A DNA stretch of 64,000 nt from Providencia alcalifaciens DSM 30120 (GTDB taxonomy: Bacteria > Pseudomonadota > Gammaproteobacteria > Enterobacterales > Enterobacteriaceae), in NCBI RefSeq assembly GCF_000173415.1, contig NZ_ABXW01000053.1, positions 283,743-347,742 on the forward strand, in the 5' to 3' direction. The position numbers and the translations under genes are program-made. Of the stretch, positions 36,837-46,461 are shown one piece after another (within the stretch, counting starts at the first letter, position 1; the number at the start of each line of letters is the position of its first letter). A model generated the notes under the pieces. The model ran no database searches. It was not told the DNA's origin and was given only the letters and a program-made list of their open reading frames with translations.

Positions 36837-38060
36837 ATGACAAATACTGCGACAAAAAACTCCTCTGGATTTTTGATTTACCTTGCCGGCTTAAGCATGC
36901 TGGGGTTTTTAGCCATCGATATGTATCTGCCTGCCTTTGGTTCAATGCAAACCGCATTAAACACCACTGAAGGTGCGATCAGCGCATCATTAAGTATCTT
37001 TTTAGCTGGCTTCGCTTTTGCTCAGCTTTTGTGGGGCCCTCTTTCCGATAAATTAGGTCGTAAACCTATCCTTATTGCCGGACTTTCCCTATTTATTGTG
37101 AGTTGCTTAGGGATGATTTGGGTTACAGATGCAACTCAGTTATTAATATTACGATTCTTACAAGCCGTTGGCGTCTGTGCTGCTGCTGTTTTATGGCAAG
37201 CATTGGTTATCGATCGCTATAACGAAGCCGATACCCAAAAAGTGTTTGCCTCTATTATGCCGCTGGTTGCACTCTCTCCTGCCTTAGCACCATTGTTAGG
37301 CGCATGGGTACTTGAACACAGAAACTGGGAATTTATTTTTATTGTACTGATGTTGGTTGGCGTTTTATTGCTGTTACCCACACTATGTTTAAAGAAAGTT
37401 GCCCCAAAAATCACTGTTGATGAAGAAAAAGCTCAAGCAAAAATTTCTTTTATTACCCTGCTAAGTTCCCCCGTTTTCAGCGGCAACGTCATGATTTATG
37501 CAGCATGTAGTGCGGGTTTCTTTGCCTGGTTAACAGGTTCCCCATTTATTTTACGTAATATGGGCTTTAACCCTGCTGACATCGGTTTAAGTTATATACC
37601 TCAAACGTTAGCCTTCATCGTTGGGGGTTATGGCTGCCGTTTTGTGTTAGCTAAAGTTCGTGCTGAAACTTTATTCCCATTATTATTAGCAGGTTATGCC
37701 ATCAGCATGATTATTCTATTTATAATGGCAATCTACATGCAGCCGACATTGACGATGATTTTGATTCCATTCTGCTTTATGGCTGCAATGAACGGAGCTT
37801 CGTACCCTATTGCCGTTGCAAAAGCACTCAATACATTCCCTTCAGCCAGTGGTAAAGCCGCTGCGTTACAAAATGCTTTACAGTTAGGGTTGTGTTTCTT
37901 AGCCAGTTTATTAGTGTCTACACTCACTTTTGATCCATTACTTTCCACTACGGGAGTGATGGCATTTACTGTTATCCCAATGATTATTGGCTACTTTATG
38001 CAGCGCTGTGCCACTAAATCAAATGAGGCAATTAAGCATACTGAATACCAGCATGATTAA
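36837..38060 (+). CDS. punC: MFS purine nucleoside transporter PunC
   Basis: Twelve-segment MFS protein of 407 residues in the Bcr/CflA group (DMYLPAF near the N-terminus, LWGPLSDKLGRKPILI in the first loop). It corresponds to E. coli YdhC/PunC by sequence and by divergent position next to punR. Substrate assignment follows the E. coli homologue. Confidence 0.9.
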   Translation: MTNTATKNSSGFLIYLAGLSMLGFLAIDMYLPAFGSMQTALNTTEGAISASLSIFLAGFAFAQLLWGPLSDKLGRKPILIAGLSLFIVSCLGMIWVTDATQLLILRFLQAVGVCAAAVLWQALVIDRYNEADTQKVFASIMPLVALSPALAPLLGAWVLEHRNWEFIFIVLMLVGVLLLLPTLCLKKVAPKITVDEEKAQAKISFITLLSSPVFSGNVMIYAACSAGFFAWLTGSPFILRNMGFNPADIGLSYIPQTLAFIVGGYGCRFVLAKVRAETLFPLLLAGYAISMIILFIMAIYMQPTLTMILIPFCFMAAMNGASYPIAVAKALNTFPSASGKAAALQNALQLGLCFLASLLVSTLTFDPLLSTTGVMAFTVIPMIIGYFMQRCATKSNEAIKHTEYQHD

Positions 38061-38085
38061 TTAAACTTATACTTCACCGTATTAG

Positions 38086-38130
38086 AAATCAGCCACGTTA
38101 CCATCATGAGTCACGTGGCTGATTTTTTAT
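38086..38130 (+). terminator. Terminator of punC
   Basis: Perfect 13-bp stem AAATCAGCCACGT (38086-38098) / ACGTGGCTGATTT (38113-38125) followed by TTTATTTT. Confidence 0.9.
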
Positions 38131-38215
38131 TTTGATGAATACGTAATTTATAGAGTTAATTTTTACTTATAACACGCTATTATTAGCACATTCAATTATG
38201 ACGTTTTGAAGAACC

Positions 38216-38971
38216 ATGCTGAAACAGTATTATCCTCCTGATGAATTAAAAGAATTTGTGAGTTCCATTTTGATCATCAAGAAATTTACTGATGCGATTA
38301 AAATATTTCCGGGTACCGGCGCTGAAATCTGGGTTTCGACGGAAAATATCAGCATGTCGACCCATGAGCATACATCCGTTAATCCCTTTCAATTAGTCAT
38401 TCCCAGAATCAATATCTTTACTGCCATCCCTAATAATGCCAGTGTGATGGTCTTACGTATTCGCCATGACGCATTGCGTTTTTTACTTCCACTACGCACA
38501 TTAAATTATACAGACACGCCAACCCCTCTTAGCCAAGTTTGGAGCAATAACTGGTTTAAATCATTAGCTAACTCCTCGTTTAAGGAGCTAAATGAATGTT
38601 TCTATGTTACCAAGGAGACTAAGAAAGCCCATTTTATCGATCACGTACTTGATTCCCTTTATCGTAATCCAAATAAAAAAATCACCGAAATTGCCGATGA
38701 AATAGGCTACAGTGCACGCTTAGTTCAAAAGGAGTTTTTAAAAGAATTTGGAATTACACCAAAACGTTATCAAATCAATTGCCGCTTAGAACACGTCATG
38801 AAAAGTATGGTTAAAGAACAAGATACCTACCGGTGGTTTGAAACGGGTTATTATGATCAATCCCACTTTTATCGGGATTTTAAGCGTTACTTTACTATGA
38901 CGCCATCGGCATTTTTAAAGTCAAATTATTCGCTTTTTTACAATACAAAAACAAAGTCTCCATTAAGATAG
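38216..38971 (+). CDS. AraC-family transcriptional regulator
   Basis: Protein of 251 residues with a C-terminal AraC HTH pair: KITEIADEIGYSARLVQKEF and GYYDQSHFYRDFKRYFTMTPSAF. The N-terminal 140 residues resemble the DUF6597-type sensor region of such regulators and have no obvious ligand motif. It sits where E. coli has cfa and precedes an ABM monooxygenase gene by 24 bases, so it probably controls that gene. Signs of insertion are positional only. Confidence 0.85.
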   Translation: MLKQYYPPDELKEFVSSILIIKKFTDAIKIFPGTGAEIWVSTENISMSTHEHTSVNPFQLVIPRINIFTAIPNNASVMVLRIRHDALRFLLPLRTLNYTDTPTPLSQVWSNNWFKSLANSSFKELNECFYVTKETKKAHFIDHVLDSLYRNPNKKITEIADEIGYSARLVQKEFLKEFGITPKRYQINCRLEHVMKSMVKEQDTYRWFETGYYDQSHFYRDFKRYFTMTPSAFLKSNYSLFYNTKTKSPLR

Positions 38972-38995
38972 TTCCGAGTATATAAGGAGAACGGT

Positions 38996-39268
38996 ATGAG
39001 TATTGTTGTATATGCCCAAATCACTACCGAAAAAAAGGATGGGTATTTAACGAAAAAAATCGTTAGTGAAATTGCCAAACGCAGCCGGATGGAAAAAGGA
39101 TGTTTGCAGTATGATCTGATGGCAAAAGAGAATGGTTATATTGTTTTTGAAGAGTGGGAAAATGCACACGCATTAGAAATGTATCAAAAAAGCTCACATT
39201 TCAAACAATTAGTCGAAGCTATTGAGCGTGATAATGCAATTTTTTCCGTCAACTTTAGTGAAAAATAA
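38996..39268 (+). CDS. ABM-domain (YgiN-like) monooxygenase
   Basis: Protein of 90 residues with the ABM ferredoxin-like fold: RSRMEKGCLQYDLM, then FEEWENAHALEMYQKSSHFKQL, which is the typical W-x3-ALExH/YxxSxHF stretch. Members act as quinone or small-aromatic oxygenases. Ribosome-binding site AAGGAGA precedes the ATG. It is likely co-transcribed with the AraC-type gene upstream. The substrate is unknown. Confidence 0.85.
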   Translation: MSIVVYAQITTEKKDGYLTKKIVSEIAKRSRMEKGCLQYDLMAKENGYIVFEEWENAHALEMYQKSSHFKQLVEAIERDNAIFSVNFSEK

Positions 39269-39349
39269 TAGAAAGTTCGAGTGAATTTAACATCATCGAT
39301 TAAATAAGCTATAGCTCAATGATGAGCTATAGCCTCACCAAATGAGAAA

Positions 39350-40027
39350 CTAAGCGGAAGGTTTCTCACTTTCTGCTAAGTCTTCTGCCGCTTGCTTTTG
39401 TGTCAATAATTTTTCTTGTTCTTTTTGATGCAAAACGCGCTCAACGGTATCAACGATTGCTTGGGTTTGTGGATCAATCTCAATATTGACCTTATCCCCC
39501 AGACGTTTGCTTCCAAGCGTTGTTCTTGCCAGCGTTTCGGGAATTAAATGTACGCAAAAACGATTATTGATCACATCACCAACCGTTAAACTGATACCAT
39601 CAATCGCGACAAAGCCTTTGTGCAAAATATATTTCATCAGTGCTTTATCATAGATAGATAGCCAAATTTGATGATTATCTTCCGAAGTGAAAATTTTACT
39701 AATTTCAGCCGTGGTCACGATATGGCCCGAAACAACATGACCACCAATTTCATCACCATATTTAGCCGCACGCTCGATATTAACCACGTCCCCTTCTTTT
39801 AATTCACCCAAATTTGTTAAGCGCAACGTCTCTTTGATTAAATCAAAGCTAACATTTTCACCTTCAATTTTAGTCACGGTTAAGCAGCAACCATTGTGTG
39901 CTACCGATGCGCCTGTTTCTAAACCCACTAATAATTCTGGCGTGAATTTCATGACATGAGTACGGAAATTAGCTCTTTCCGTGATTGCAATAATTGGAGC
40001 GGTTCCTTGAACAATGCCTGTAAACAT
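39350..40027 (-). CDS. ribE: Riboflavin synthase alpha chain
   Basis: Dismutates two lumazines to riboflavin. The 225-residue protein has two internal lumazine-binding repeats starting [12 protein letters not shown] and [12 protein letters not shown], each with the usual Cys/Thr-rich pattern (NGCCLTV, DGISLTV). About 12 extra charged residues ([13 protein letters not shown] end) extend the C-terminus compared with E. coli. It is divergent from mdtK. In E. coli this gene is also called ribC. Confidence 0.96.
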   Translation of the reverse strand: MFTGIVQGTAPIIAITERANFRTHVMKFTPELLVGLETGASVAHNGCCLTVTKIEGENVSFDLIKETLRLTNLGELKEGDVVNIERAAKYGDEIGGHVVSGHIVTTAEISKIFTSEDNHQIWLSIYDKALMKYILHKGFVAIDGISLTVGDVINNRFCVHLIPETLARTTLGSKRLGDKVNIEIDPQTQAIVDTVERVLHQKEQEKLLTQKQAAEDLAESEKPSA

Positions 40028-40309
40028 AATGACTCTCAGTGCTGTGAATTAATAAACTCAGTTTACCTAAGAATTTTCAGAGATCTATCTTATTTGAGTG
40101 GTTATATTCATGCTGTCATCACAAAATATTTAAACCATTTCTATACTAATATGCTGTTTTATTATTCTTAACTATAACAATGTTGGATTGAGTACATAAA
40201 AGAGATAGAATAAGGGGTTAGCATTAACTATCTGATTTTTTAGTAAATCATAGAATTTTCATTCCTCTTTTTCTTTTTTTAATTCGAAACTTATTGTGAA
40301 GGTGTATGC

Positions 40310-41683
40310 GTGCAGAAATATATTACAGAAGCGCGTAGCTTGTTGGCTCTCGGAATCCCTATCTTCTTCGCTCAATTCTCCCAAACTGCAATGGGGTTTG
40401 TGGACACCATTATGGCTGGAAGTGTTAGTGAAATTGAGATGTCAGCTGTGGCTGTTGGTTTTTCTATTTGGTTGCCTGCTATCTTATTAGGGCAAGGCAT
40501 TCTCATGGCTCTCACGCCAATTATTGCTCAAATGAACGGCTCTGGTCGTCGAAATTTAATTGGTGACCAAGTTCAGCAAGGATTATGGCTGGCATTCATT
40601 TTAGGTATCAGTGTCATGTTATTGCTATACAACAGCAAACTGATTATCAGTAACATGCCTCATATCGATGAAGAGTTAGCGGATAAATCGGTACGTTTCC
40701 TCCACGCGATTATGTGGGGAGCGCCTGGTTATCTTTTCTATCAAGTCTATCGTAGCCAATGTGAAGGTTTATCGAAAACCAAACCGGGGATGGTTATCGG
40801 CTTTCTTGGCTTGATGGTGAATATTCCCGTTAACTATATCTTTATTTATGGCCATTTTGGCGCACCAGCCTTAGGCGGCGTCGGTTGTGGTGTTGCAACT
40901 GCAACGGTGTACTGGGCGATGTGCTTAATGATGAGATGGTATGTTAAACATGCGCCAAATCAGCGAGATATCCGTCCAGCACAAACATTAGCAACGCCGA
41001 ATCCAGATATTTTAAAGCGCATTATCGTACTCGGAGCGCCGATTGGTTTAGCACTGTTCTTTGAAGTCACATTGTTTGCTGTTGTTGCCCTACTGGTTGC
41101 TCCTCTAGGTGTTGTTGCTGTTGCAGGTCATCAAGTGGCTCTTAATTTCAGCTCCGTGATGTTTATGTTCCCACTATCGATGGGGATCGCCGTCACTATT
41201 CGTGTTGGCTATAACTTAGGACGCCAGTCTACAGAGGCCGCAAAAGTGTCTTCTTATACAGGGCTTGCGGTCGGGCTATCTTTAGCGTGTTTAACGGCGA
41301 TCTTTACCAGCTCATTCCGCGAGCCTATCGCTATGATGTATAACAAGAATCCAGAGGTTGTTGTTCTTGCCTCTAGCTTAATGCTATACGCAGCGATTTA
41401 TCAGCTTTCAGATTCTGTGCAAGTTATTGGCGCTGGGGTACTTCGCGGTTATAAAGATACTCGCTCAATCTTCTTTATCACCTTTACTGCGTATTGGATT
41501 TTAGGCTTACCGTCAGGCTATATTCTGGCATTAACAGATTTAGTGACTGACCCTATGGGACCAAAAGGTTTTTGGCTAGGATTTATTATTGGCTTAACCG
41601 CAGCAGCCATTGGTATGGCAACACGTATTTTGTGGATCCATCGCCAGTCGGATAGTGTTGTTCTATTACGTTCAACTCGATAA
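40310..41683 (+). CDS. mdtK: MATE multidrug efflux pump MdtK
   Basis: Sodium-coupled MATE exporter with 12 membrane segments, 457 residues as in E. coli. The start is GTG 40310 (GTG in E. coli too) giving [17 protein letters not shown], with AAGGTG upstream. Phrases [22 protein letters not shown] and [11 protein letters not shown] mark the family and ortholog. It is followed by the tRNA-Val genes, as in E. coli. Confidence 0.96.
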   Translation: MQKYITEARSLLALGIPIFFAQFSQTAMGFVDTIMAGSVSEIEMSAVAVGFSIWLPAILLGQGILMALTPIIAQMNGSGRRNLIGDQVQQGLWLAFILGISVMLLLYNSKLIISNMPHIDEELADKSVRFLHAIMWGAPGYLFYQVYRSQCEGLSKTKPGMVIGFLGLMVNIPVNYIFIYGHFGAPALGGVGCGVATATVYWAMCLMMRWYVKHAPNQRDIRPAQTLATPNPDILKRIIVLGAPIGLALFFEVTLFAVVALLVAPLGVVAVAGHQVALNFSSVMFMFPLSMGIAVTIRVGYNLGRQSTEAAKVSSYTGLAVGLSLACLTAIFTSSFREPIAMMYNKNPEVVVLASSLMLYAAIYQLSDSVQVIGAGVLRGYKDTRSIFFITFTAYWILGLPSGYILALTDLVTDPMGPKGFWLGFIIGLTAAAIGMATRILWIHRQSDSVVLLRSTR

Positions 41684-41706
41684 TTGACGTAATTTTCAGC
41701 GTTTTA

Positions 41707-41785
41707 TGGCAAGGGAGACTCTGTTTTTTTGCGAATAGTTTTAAATACGAGCAAACTCTCGCAAAATTACATTTTCCCCTTGCCA
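41707..41785. repeat. Nested inverted repeat before the tRNA-Val genes
   Basis: Outer arms TGGCAAGGG (41707-41715) / CCCTTGCCA (41777-41785) and inner arms TTTTGCGA (41727-41734) / TCGCAAAA (41759-41766), all perfect. The right outer arm includes the -35 box of the tRNA promoter. It may help stop mdtK transcription. Confidence 0.65.
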
Positions 41786-41815
41786 GATTGACGACAGAAC
41801 GTTAATATTCGTCCC
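41780..41815 (+). promoter_or_regulatory. Promoter of the tRNA-Val operon
   Basis: -35 TTGCCA (41780-41785), 17-base spacer, -10 TAATAT (41803-41808), then a GC-rich discriminator (GTCCCC) typical of stringently controlled stable-RNA promoters. Confidence 0.7.
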
Positions 41816-41841
41816 CGTCGTTAAAGCAGTAATGATTGTAT

Positions 41842-41918
41842 GCGTCCGTAGCTCAGTTGGTTAGAGCACCACCTTGACATGGTGGGGGTCGGTAGTTCGA
41901 GTCTACTCGGACGCACCA
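41842..41918 (+). tRNA. valV: tRNA-Val(GAC), first copy
   Basis: A 77-base cloverleaf: acceptor GCGTCCG / CGGACGC with encoded CCA, D-arm AGCTCAGTTGGTTAGAGC, anticodon stem CCACC / GGTGG around loop TTGACAT with anticodon GAC, and T-arm around GTTCGAGTC. The position between mdtK and pykF matches E. coli valV. Confidence 0.98.
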
Positions 41919-41959
41919 TTTAAATTACCATCAGCGACAAACAAAGCATCAAATTCAGT

Positions 41960-42036
41960 GCGTCCGTAGCTCAGTTGGTTAGAGCACCACCTTGACATGG
42001 TGGGGGTCGGTAGTTCGAGTCTACTCGGACGCACCA
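41960..42036 (+). tRNA. valW: tRNA-Val(GAC), second copy
   Basis: Identical in all 77 bases to the copy at 41842, separated by 41 unrelated bases. It is very likely co-transcribed from the same promoter. Corresponds to E. coli valW. Confidence 0.98.
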
Positions 42037-42227
42037 TTCTAATTATTCAAATCAATAAAGACTCTGAACCTCTATTTATCCTGATTAAACATACTTTTTT
42101 CAAACATCATATTTGTCTTGATTGTGATTTTGTTTTCCCTTATTTTGTTGCGCAACCCACATTCAATTGAAAATCTCGCGGTTGTTTGATCTTAATTACT
42201 TCTGAATCAAATTTAGTAAAATTTGAT

Positions 42228-42256
42228 TTGTCTCACAGTTTGATGTTGTTTATAAT
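42228..42256 (+). promoter_or_regulatory. Promoter of pykF
   Basis: -35 TTGTCT (42228-42233), 17-base spacer, -10 TATAAT (42251-42256). The start would be near 42262, giving a leader of about 220 bases. Confidence 0.75.
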
Positions 42257-42266
42257 ACCCCTATGA

Positions 42267-42282
42267 GCTGAAAGGTTTCAAC
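42267..42282 (+). promoter_or_regulatory. Cra (FruR) site in pykF promoter
   Basis: GCTGAAAGGTTTCAAC, close to the Cra consensus built on TGAA...TTCA. It lies just downstream of the predicted start, a repressing position, as known for E. coli pykF. Confidence 0.75.
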
Positions 42283-42485
42283 AAAGACAAATCAGCACGT
42301 TAGCTTTAATGAAAAATGTCATCTACACTATACTAAGAATCAAAAATTGACGCTTTTCCAATAAATAGATTTTGAATACCAGACTGTCGCCTATTCTTAT
42401 AAATGAGTTGCGCAACATAGACTATCTTGCGCATTAAGCATCGGCGGCAATACCGATTTCCTTTATAACCATTAGATAGACTGCC

Positions 42486-43898
42486 ATGAAAAAAACCAAA
42501 ATTGTTTGTACCATCGGACCAAAAACCGAATCAGAAGAGAAATTAACCCAGTTACTGGATGCAGGCATGAATGTCATGCGCCTTAACTTCTCCCACGGCG
42601 ACTATGAAGAACATGGTCAACGTATCAATAACCTCCGCTCTGTCTGTGCAAAAACCGGTAAACAAGCAGCTATTCTGCTGGACACTAAAGGTCCAGAAAT
42701 CCGCACCATGAAATTAGAAGGCGGCAATGACGTTTCTCTCGTTGCAGGTCAAACCTTCTCTTTCACAACAGATACTTCCGTCATCGGTAACCAAGAGCGT
42801 GTTGCTGTTACTTACCCTGGCTTAACTAAAGATTTAAAAGTCGGTGATACCGTTTTAGTCGATGATGGCTTAATTGGTATGACTGTCACCAATATCACTG
42901 ACACAGAAGTCGTTTGCCAAGTATTAAACAATGGCGACCTTGGTGAGAAAAAAGGCGTTAACTTACCGGGTGTTTCTATCGGTTTACCCGCTCTGGCAGA
43001 AAAAGATAAAGAAGACCTCATTTTTGGCTGCCAACAAGGTGTTGATTTTGTTGCTGCTTCATTTATTCGTAAACGTTCAGACGTTGAAGAAATTCGTGCT
43101 CATCTGAAAAAACACGGTGGCGAGAATATTCAGATCATCTCTAAGATTGAGAACCAAGAAGGTTTAAACAATTTCGACGAAATCCTTGAAGCCTCTGACG
43201 GCATCATGGTTGCACGCGGTGATTTAGGGGTTGAAATCCCAGTTGAAGAAGTCATTTTCGCCCAAAAAATGATGATTGAAAAATGCGTTAATGCTCGTAA
43301 AGTGGTTATTACTGCAACGCAAATGTTAGATTCAATGATCAAAAACCCACGCCCTACCCGCGCAGAAGCAGGTGACGTTGCGAATGCTATCTTAGATGGT
43401 ACTGATGCAGTTATGTTGTCAGGGGAAAGCGCGAAAGGTAAATACCCAGTTGAAGCTGTGACCATCATGGCAACAATTTGTGAGCGTACTGACCGCGTAA
43501 TGCCTACTCGCATTGAAAACCAAAAACCAACTCAGCGTTTACGTGTCACTGAAGCGGTTTGTCGTGGTGCCGTTGAAATGTCAGAAAAACTGGATGTACC
43601 ATTAATCGTTGTAGCGACTTACGGTGGCAAATCAGCGAAATCTGTACGCAAATACTTCCCTACCGCGCCAATTCTAGCTCTAACAACGAATGAAGAAACT
43701 GCACGTCAGTTACTGTTAGTTAAAGGTGTTATTCCGATGATCGTGGGCCCATTTGAATCAACCGATGATTTCTATCGCGAAGGTAAACGTGCTGCACTGG
43801 AAAGTGGTTTAGCTGTATCCGGTGATGCAGTGGTTATGGTCTCTGGTGCGTTAGTACAAAGCGGTACAACGAATACGTCATCAGTGCACGTTCTGTAA
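42486..43898 (+). CDS. pykF: Pyruvate kinase I
   Basis: Makes pyruvate and ATP from PEP, activated by fructose 1,6-bisphosphate. The 470-residue protein equals E. coli PykF in length and start ([16 protein letters not shown]). It has the nucleotide/metal region [20 protein letters not shown], the catalytic Lys region [10 protein letters not shown], and the signature [12 protein letters not shown]. It stands alone between tRNA-Val and lpp with its own terminator. Confidence 0.98.
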   Translation: MKKTKIVCTIGPKTESEEKLTQLLDAGMNVMRLNFSHGDYEEHGQRINNLRSVCAKTGKQAAILLDTKGPEIRTMKLEGGNDVSLVAGQTFSFTTDTSVIGNQERVAVTYPGLTKDLKVGDTVLVDDGLIGMTVTNITDTEVVCQVLNNGDLGEKKGVNLPGVSIGLPALAEKDKEDLIFGCQQGVDFVAASFIRKRSDVEEIRAHLKKHGGENIQIISKIENQEGLNNFDEILEASDGIMVARGDLGVEIPVEEVIFAQKMMIEKCVNARKVVITATQMLDSMIKNPRPTRAEAGDVANAILDGTDAVMLSGESAKGKYPVEAVTIMATICERTDRVMPTRIENQKPTQRLRVTEAVCRGAVEMSEKLDVPLIVVATYGGKSAKSVRKYFPTAPILALTTNEETARQLLLVKGVIPMIVGPFESTDDFYREGKRAALESGLAVSGDAVVMVSGALVQSGTTNTSSVHVL

Positions 43899-43925
43899 TC
43901 ATTTAGCCTTAGTAAGAATGACAAT

Positions 43926-43960
43926 AACCCTATTGCTTCACCGCAGTAGGGTTTTTTTAT
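43926..43960 (+). terminator. Terminator of pykF
   Basis: Stem AACCCTATTGC (43926-43936) / GCAGTAGGGTT (43943-43953) with one G-T pair and a 6-base loop, then seven Ts. Confidence 0.9.
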
Positions 43961-44341
43961 TCGCTAACATAACTGGAATTTAGTGATTCGTGCGAAATAT
44001 AATTTCAATAAGTTACGTTATGATCTTCGAAAATCTAATTCACGTAAATCTCAATTACAAATCATTTACAAAATTAATCATAAAACGATAACCATTCGCT
44101 CAAATTTCAAACTAACAATCCCTTAATTGAAATTTTTATTCGTTTTCACCCTGTTAAATATAAAGTATTTCTAGCAAAACTTTGAATTACGTACTAGCAT
44201 AAGACTTAGTAAGTACCATACCCTAATTTACATTAGGTTGTTTTAAAGGGATAGAGGTAGCTTTAAGATAACGCTCTTAAGTCTATTTTTTGGTTACTTG
44301 CTTTTATATTTTCAAGATAAATCAATCTAGAGGGTAAAATA
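43961..44341. other. AT-rich upstream region of lpp
   Basis: About 380 bases, very AT-rich as expected for the strong lpp promoter. The phrase TCAATCTAGAGGGTA just before the ATG is shared with the E. coli lpp leader. TTACTT at 44293-44298 lies at the right distance for the -10 box by analogy, but the match is poor. Confidence 0.45.
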
Positions 44342-44578
44342 ATGATTCGTACTAAAATTGTACTGGGCTCTATCGTATTAGCTTCAGCATTACTGGCGGG
44401 TTGTTCTAACAGCACTGAAGTGCAAAAGCTCTCTTCAGACGTGCAAACTCTGAACGGTAAAGTTGACCAGCTGAGCAATGACGTTCAGTCTCTGCGTTCT
44501 GATGTACAAACTGCACAAGAAGAAGCAGCTCGTGCAAACCAACGTCTGGACAACCAAGTACGTACTTACAAAAAATAA
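44342..44578 (+). CDS. lpp: Major outer membrane lipoprotein (Braun lipoprotein)
   Basis: The most abundant enterobacterial protein, tying the outer membrane to peptidoglycan. The 78-residue precursor has lipobox LLAGC (Cys21), a heptad-repeat helix ([18 protein letters not shown]) and a C-terminal Lys for peptidoglycan attachment. The end reads RTYKK instead of the E. coli TRYRK. Followed by a strong terminator. Confidence 0.98.
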   Translation: MIRTKIVLGSIVLASALLAGCSNSTEVQKLSSDVQTLNGKVDQLSNDVQSLRSDVQTAQEEAARANQRLDNQVRTYKK

Positions 44579-44627
44579 GTTCGACTTGATGTTATCTAGA
44601 AAAGCTTAACAGCTGAATTATTATTGA

Positions 44628-44656
44628 GGGCCTATTGTATAGGCCCTTATTTTTTA
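44628..44656 (+). terminator. Terminator of lpp
   Basis: Perfect 9-bp stem AGGGCCTAT (44628-44636) / ATAGGCCCT (44640-44648), then TATTTTTT. Confidence 0.92.
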
Positions 44657-44685
44657 CATCGACTCTCGCTCAGGATAGGTAGTCA

Positions 44686-45738
44686 TTAACTTTTAAATGA
44701 CTGATATTTGGCAGGAATAGATGACTTCACTTCCCCTTCAAACACAGGTTGAGGTTGAGTGATCGTAAATGGTGCAATCGGTTTTAATTGCTGATAATCG
44801 CGTCCCATCGTTTCCGAGTTTTCGCCAACATTCACTTTTACAGGAAGCCCTGAGCGTCTAGAGAGCTCTGCTTGAACCTTCGCTTTATCAACCCCTGGAT
44901 TCGCTAAAAACGCTTGGAAATCGTCTGTCAGCTTAATTGGCATCGTTTGTGGGTTATCACTGTCTTTACGAGACAACGGCTGATGCACTTCAATATAGTA
45001 ACTACCATCCGGCTCTTTCGAATACTTAACAGGCTGATCAATAACTTGAACTCGGGTACCTTTTGGCACATTCGTGAACAACGCCTTGATATCATCAGGG
45101 CGTAAACGAATACAACCAGAACTCACTCGCATACCAATACCAAAATTAGCATTAGTACCGTGGATCAGGTATTCACCTCGACCATAAGACAGACGCAGCG
45201 CATATAGCCCCATTGGGTTTTCAGGTCCAGCGGGTACTACCGCAGGCAACGTTATACCTTGTTGCGCATAATGCTTACGAATATTGGTTGTCGGTGTCCA
45301 TGTTGGGTCTTTAATCAGCTGGCTAATGGATGTGACCATTTCAGGGGTATCACGTCCTAGTTGGCCAATTCCAATTGGATACACAACCACTTTGCGGCTA
45401 TTTTCTGGATAGTAATAGAGACGAAGTTCCGCTAAGTTGATCACAATGCCTGTACGCGGCGTTGAAGGTAATAACATCTGCGCTGGAATAATCAGTGGCT
45501 TACCCACTTCAGGCAAATAAGGGTCGGTGCCGGGATTTGCTTCTAACATTGCCAGTAAACCAATTTGGTAGTCACTTGCAATTGCTTCCAGTGGGCGCCC
45601 ATCGTTAGGCACCACATACGTGATATTTTCCCCGATTAGGCGCGTATTGTTATTGGGTAATGGATAATCTTTAGCCTGTGCTGGTGCCAGCACCGCACTC
45701 ATGACAAACAAACTTACCGCCGTCAAAACTCTTTTCAT
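44686..45738 (-). CDS. ldtE: L,D-transpeptidase LdtE (YnhG)
   Basis: Forms 3-3 meso-DAP crosslinks in peptidoglycan. The 350-residue precursor has a signal peptide (to about residue 22), a LysM-like region (residues 37-85), and a YkuD domain with the catalytic His193 in HGTNANFG and Cys209 in VSSGCIRL. Start 45738 begins the signal peptide and has GGAG upstream; the longer frame is not supported. The location between lpp and sufE identifies it as LdtE rather than the Lpp-anchoring paralogues. Confidence 0.9.
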   Translation of the reverse strand: MKRVLTAVSLFVMSAVLAPAQAKDYPLPNNNTRLIGENITYVVPNDGRPLEAIASDYQIGLLAMLEANPGTDPYLPEVGKPLIIPAQMLLPSTPRTGIVINLAELRLYYYPENSRKVVVYPIGIGQLGRDTPEMVTSISQLIKDPTWTPTTNIRKHYAQQGITLPAVVPAGPENPMGLYALRLSYGRGEYLIHGTNANFGIGMRVSSGCIRLRPDDIKALFTNVPKGTRVQVIDQPVKYSKEPDGSYYIEVHQPLSRKDSDNPQTMPIKLTDDFQAFLANPGVDKAKVQAELSRRSGLPVKVNVGENSETMGRDYQQLKPIAPFTITQPQPVFEGEVKSSIPAKYQSFKS

Positions 45739-45950
45739 ACCTACTCCAAGGAAAATAAGATTCATTACAAAATTCAAACAATATCGCTCATAATAGCAAC
45801 TATCTCGAATATCTTTAATACTTAATAAATATTTTAGCCAGCTAATCATTAGAATAAGCGATAGCTACCGTAAGACATTGTTAATTTAACAATAGAATAC
45901 AGTAAGTTACTTAACTATAAGTTCTAGTATAAGAATAAGAGGAATAAAAG

Positions 45951-45981
45951 AAAAATGTGGGAAATTCTGAAGATTTCCCAC
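45951..45981 (-). terminator. Terminator of the suf operon
   Basis: Perfect 9-bp stem GTGGGAAAT (45957-45965) / ATTTCCCAC (45973-45981) with T-rich sequence after it on the minus strand, 8 bases past the sufE stop. Confidence 0.8.
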
Positions 45982-45988
45982 TGAGGCA

Positions 45989-46405
45989 TTAAATTAGTTG
46001 GCTAGCTCGCGTCAAAATCGACTTGATCATGCCATTTAAACCTTGCGTACGCGAAGGTGTAAGATGCTGTTCAAGCGCTAATTGTTGGAAAAACCGCTTC
46101 ACATCCACGGCAAGAATTTGCTCGGGTGTTTTCCCTTGAAAAAGGATAATCACAATCGCGACTAGACCTTTAACAATTGCTGCATCACTGTCTCCCGCAA
46201 GAGCCACATGACCGTCCGGTTGCTTTTGCATATCAATCCATACTTGGCTTTGGCAACCTGCAATCAAATTAGCATCCACTCTTTGAGCTTCAGATAATTC
46301 AGGGAGTCGCCCACCCAGCTCAATCATATACAAATAGCGCTCTTCCCAATCTTGGCAACGGGCGAAATTGCGTAATAGCTTAGTTTCATCGGGTAACGCC
46401 GACAT
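45989..46405 (-). CDS. sufE: Cysteine desulfuration protein SufE
   Basis: Accepts persulfide sulfur from SufS and passes it to SufBCD. The 138-residue protein matches E. coli in length and has the acceptor Cys51 in IAGCQSQVW. Start 46405 (MSALPDETKLL) has AAAGGAA upstream; a start seven codons earlier is not supported. Last gene of the operon. Confidence 0.97.
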   Translation of the reverse strand: MSALPDETKLLRNFARCQDWEERYLYMIELGGRLPELSEAQRVDANLIAGCQSQVWIDMQKQPDGHVALAGDSDAAIVKGLVAIVIILFQGKTPEQILAVDVKRFFQQLALEQHLTPSRTQGLNGMIKSILTRASQLI

Positions 46406-46461
46406 AATATTTCCTTTACTGTCCATTGCTAAATACGACTTGTCTTTATATAAAGCCTGTT

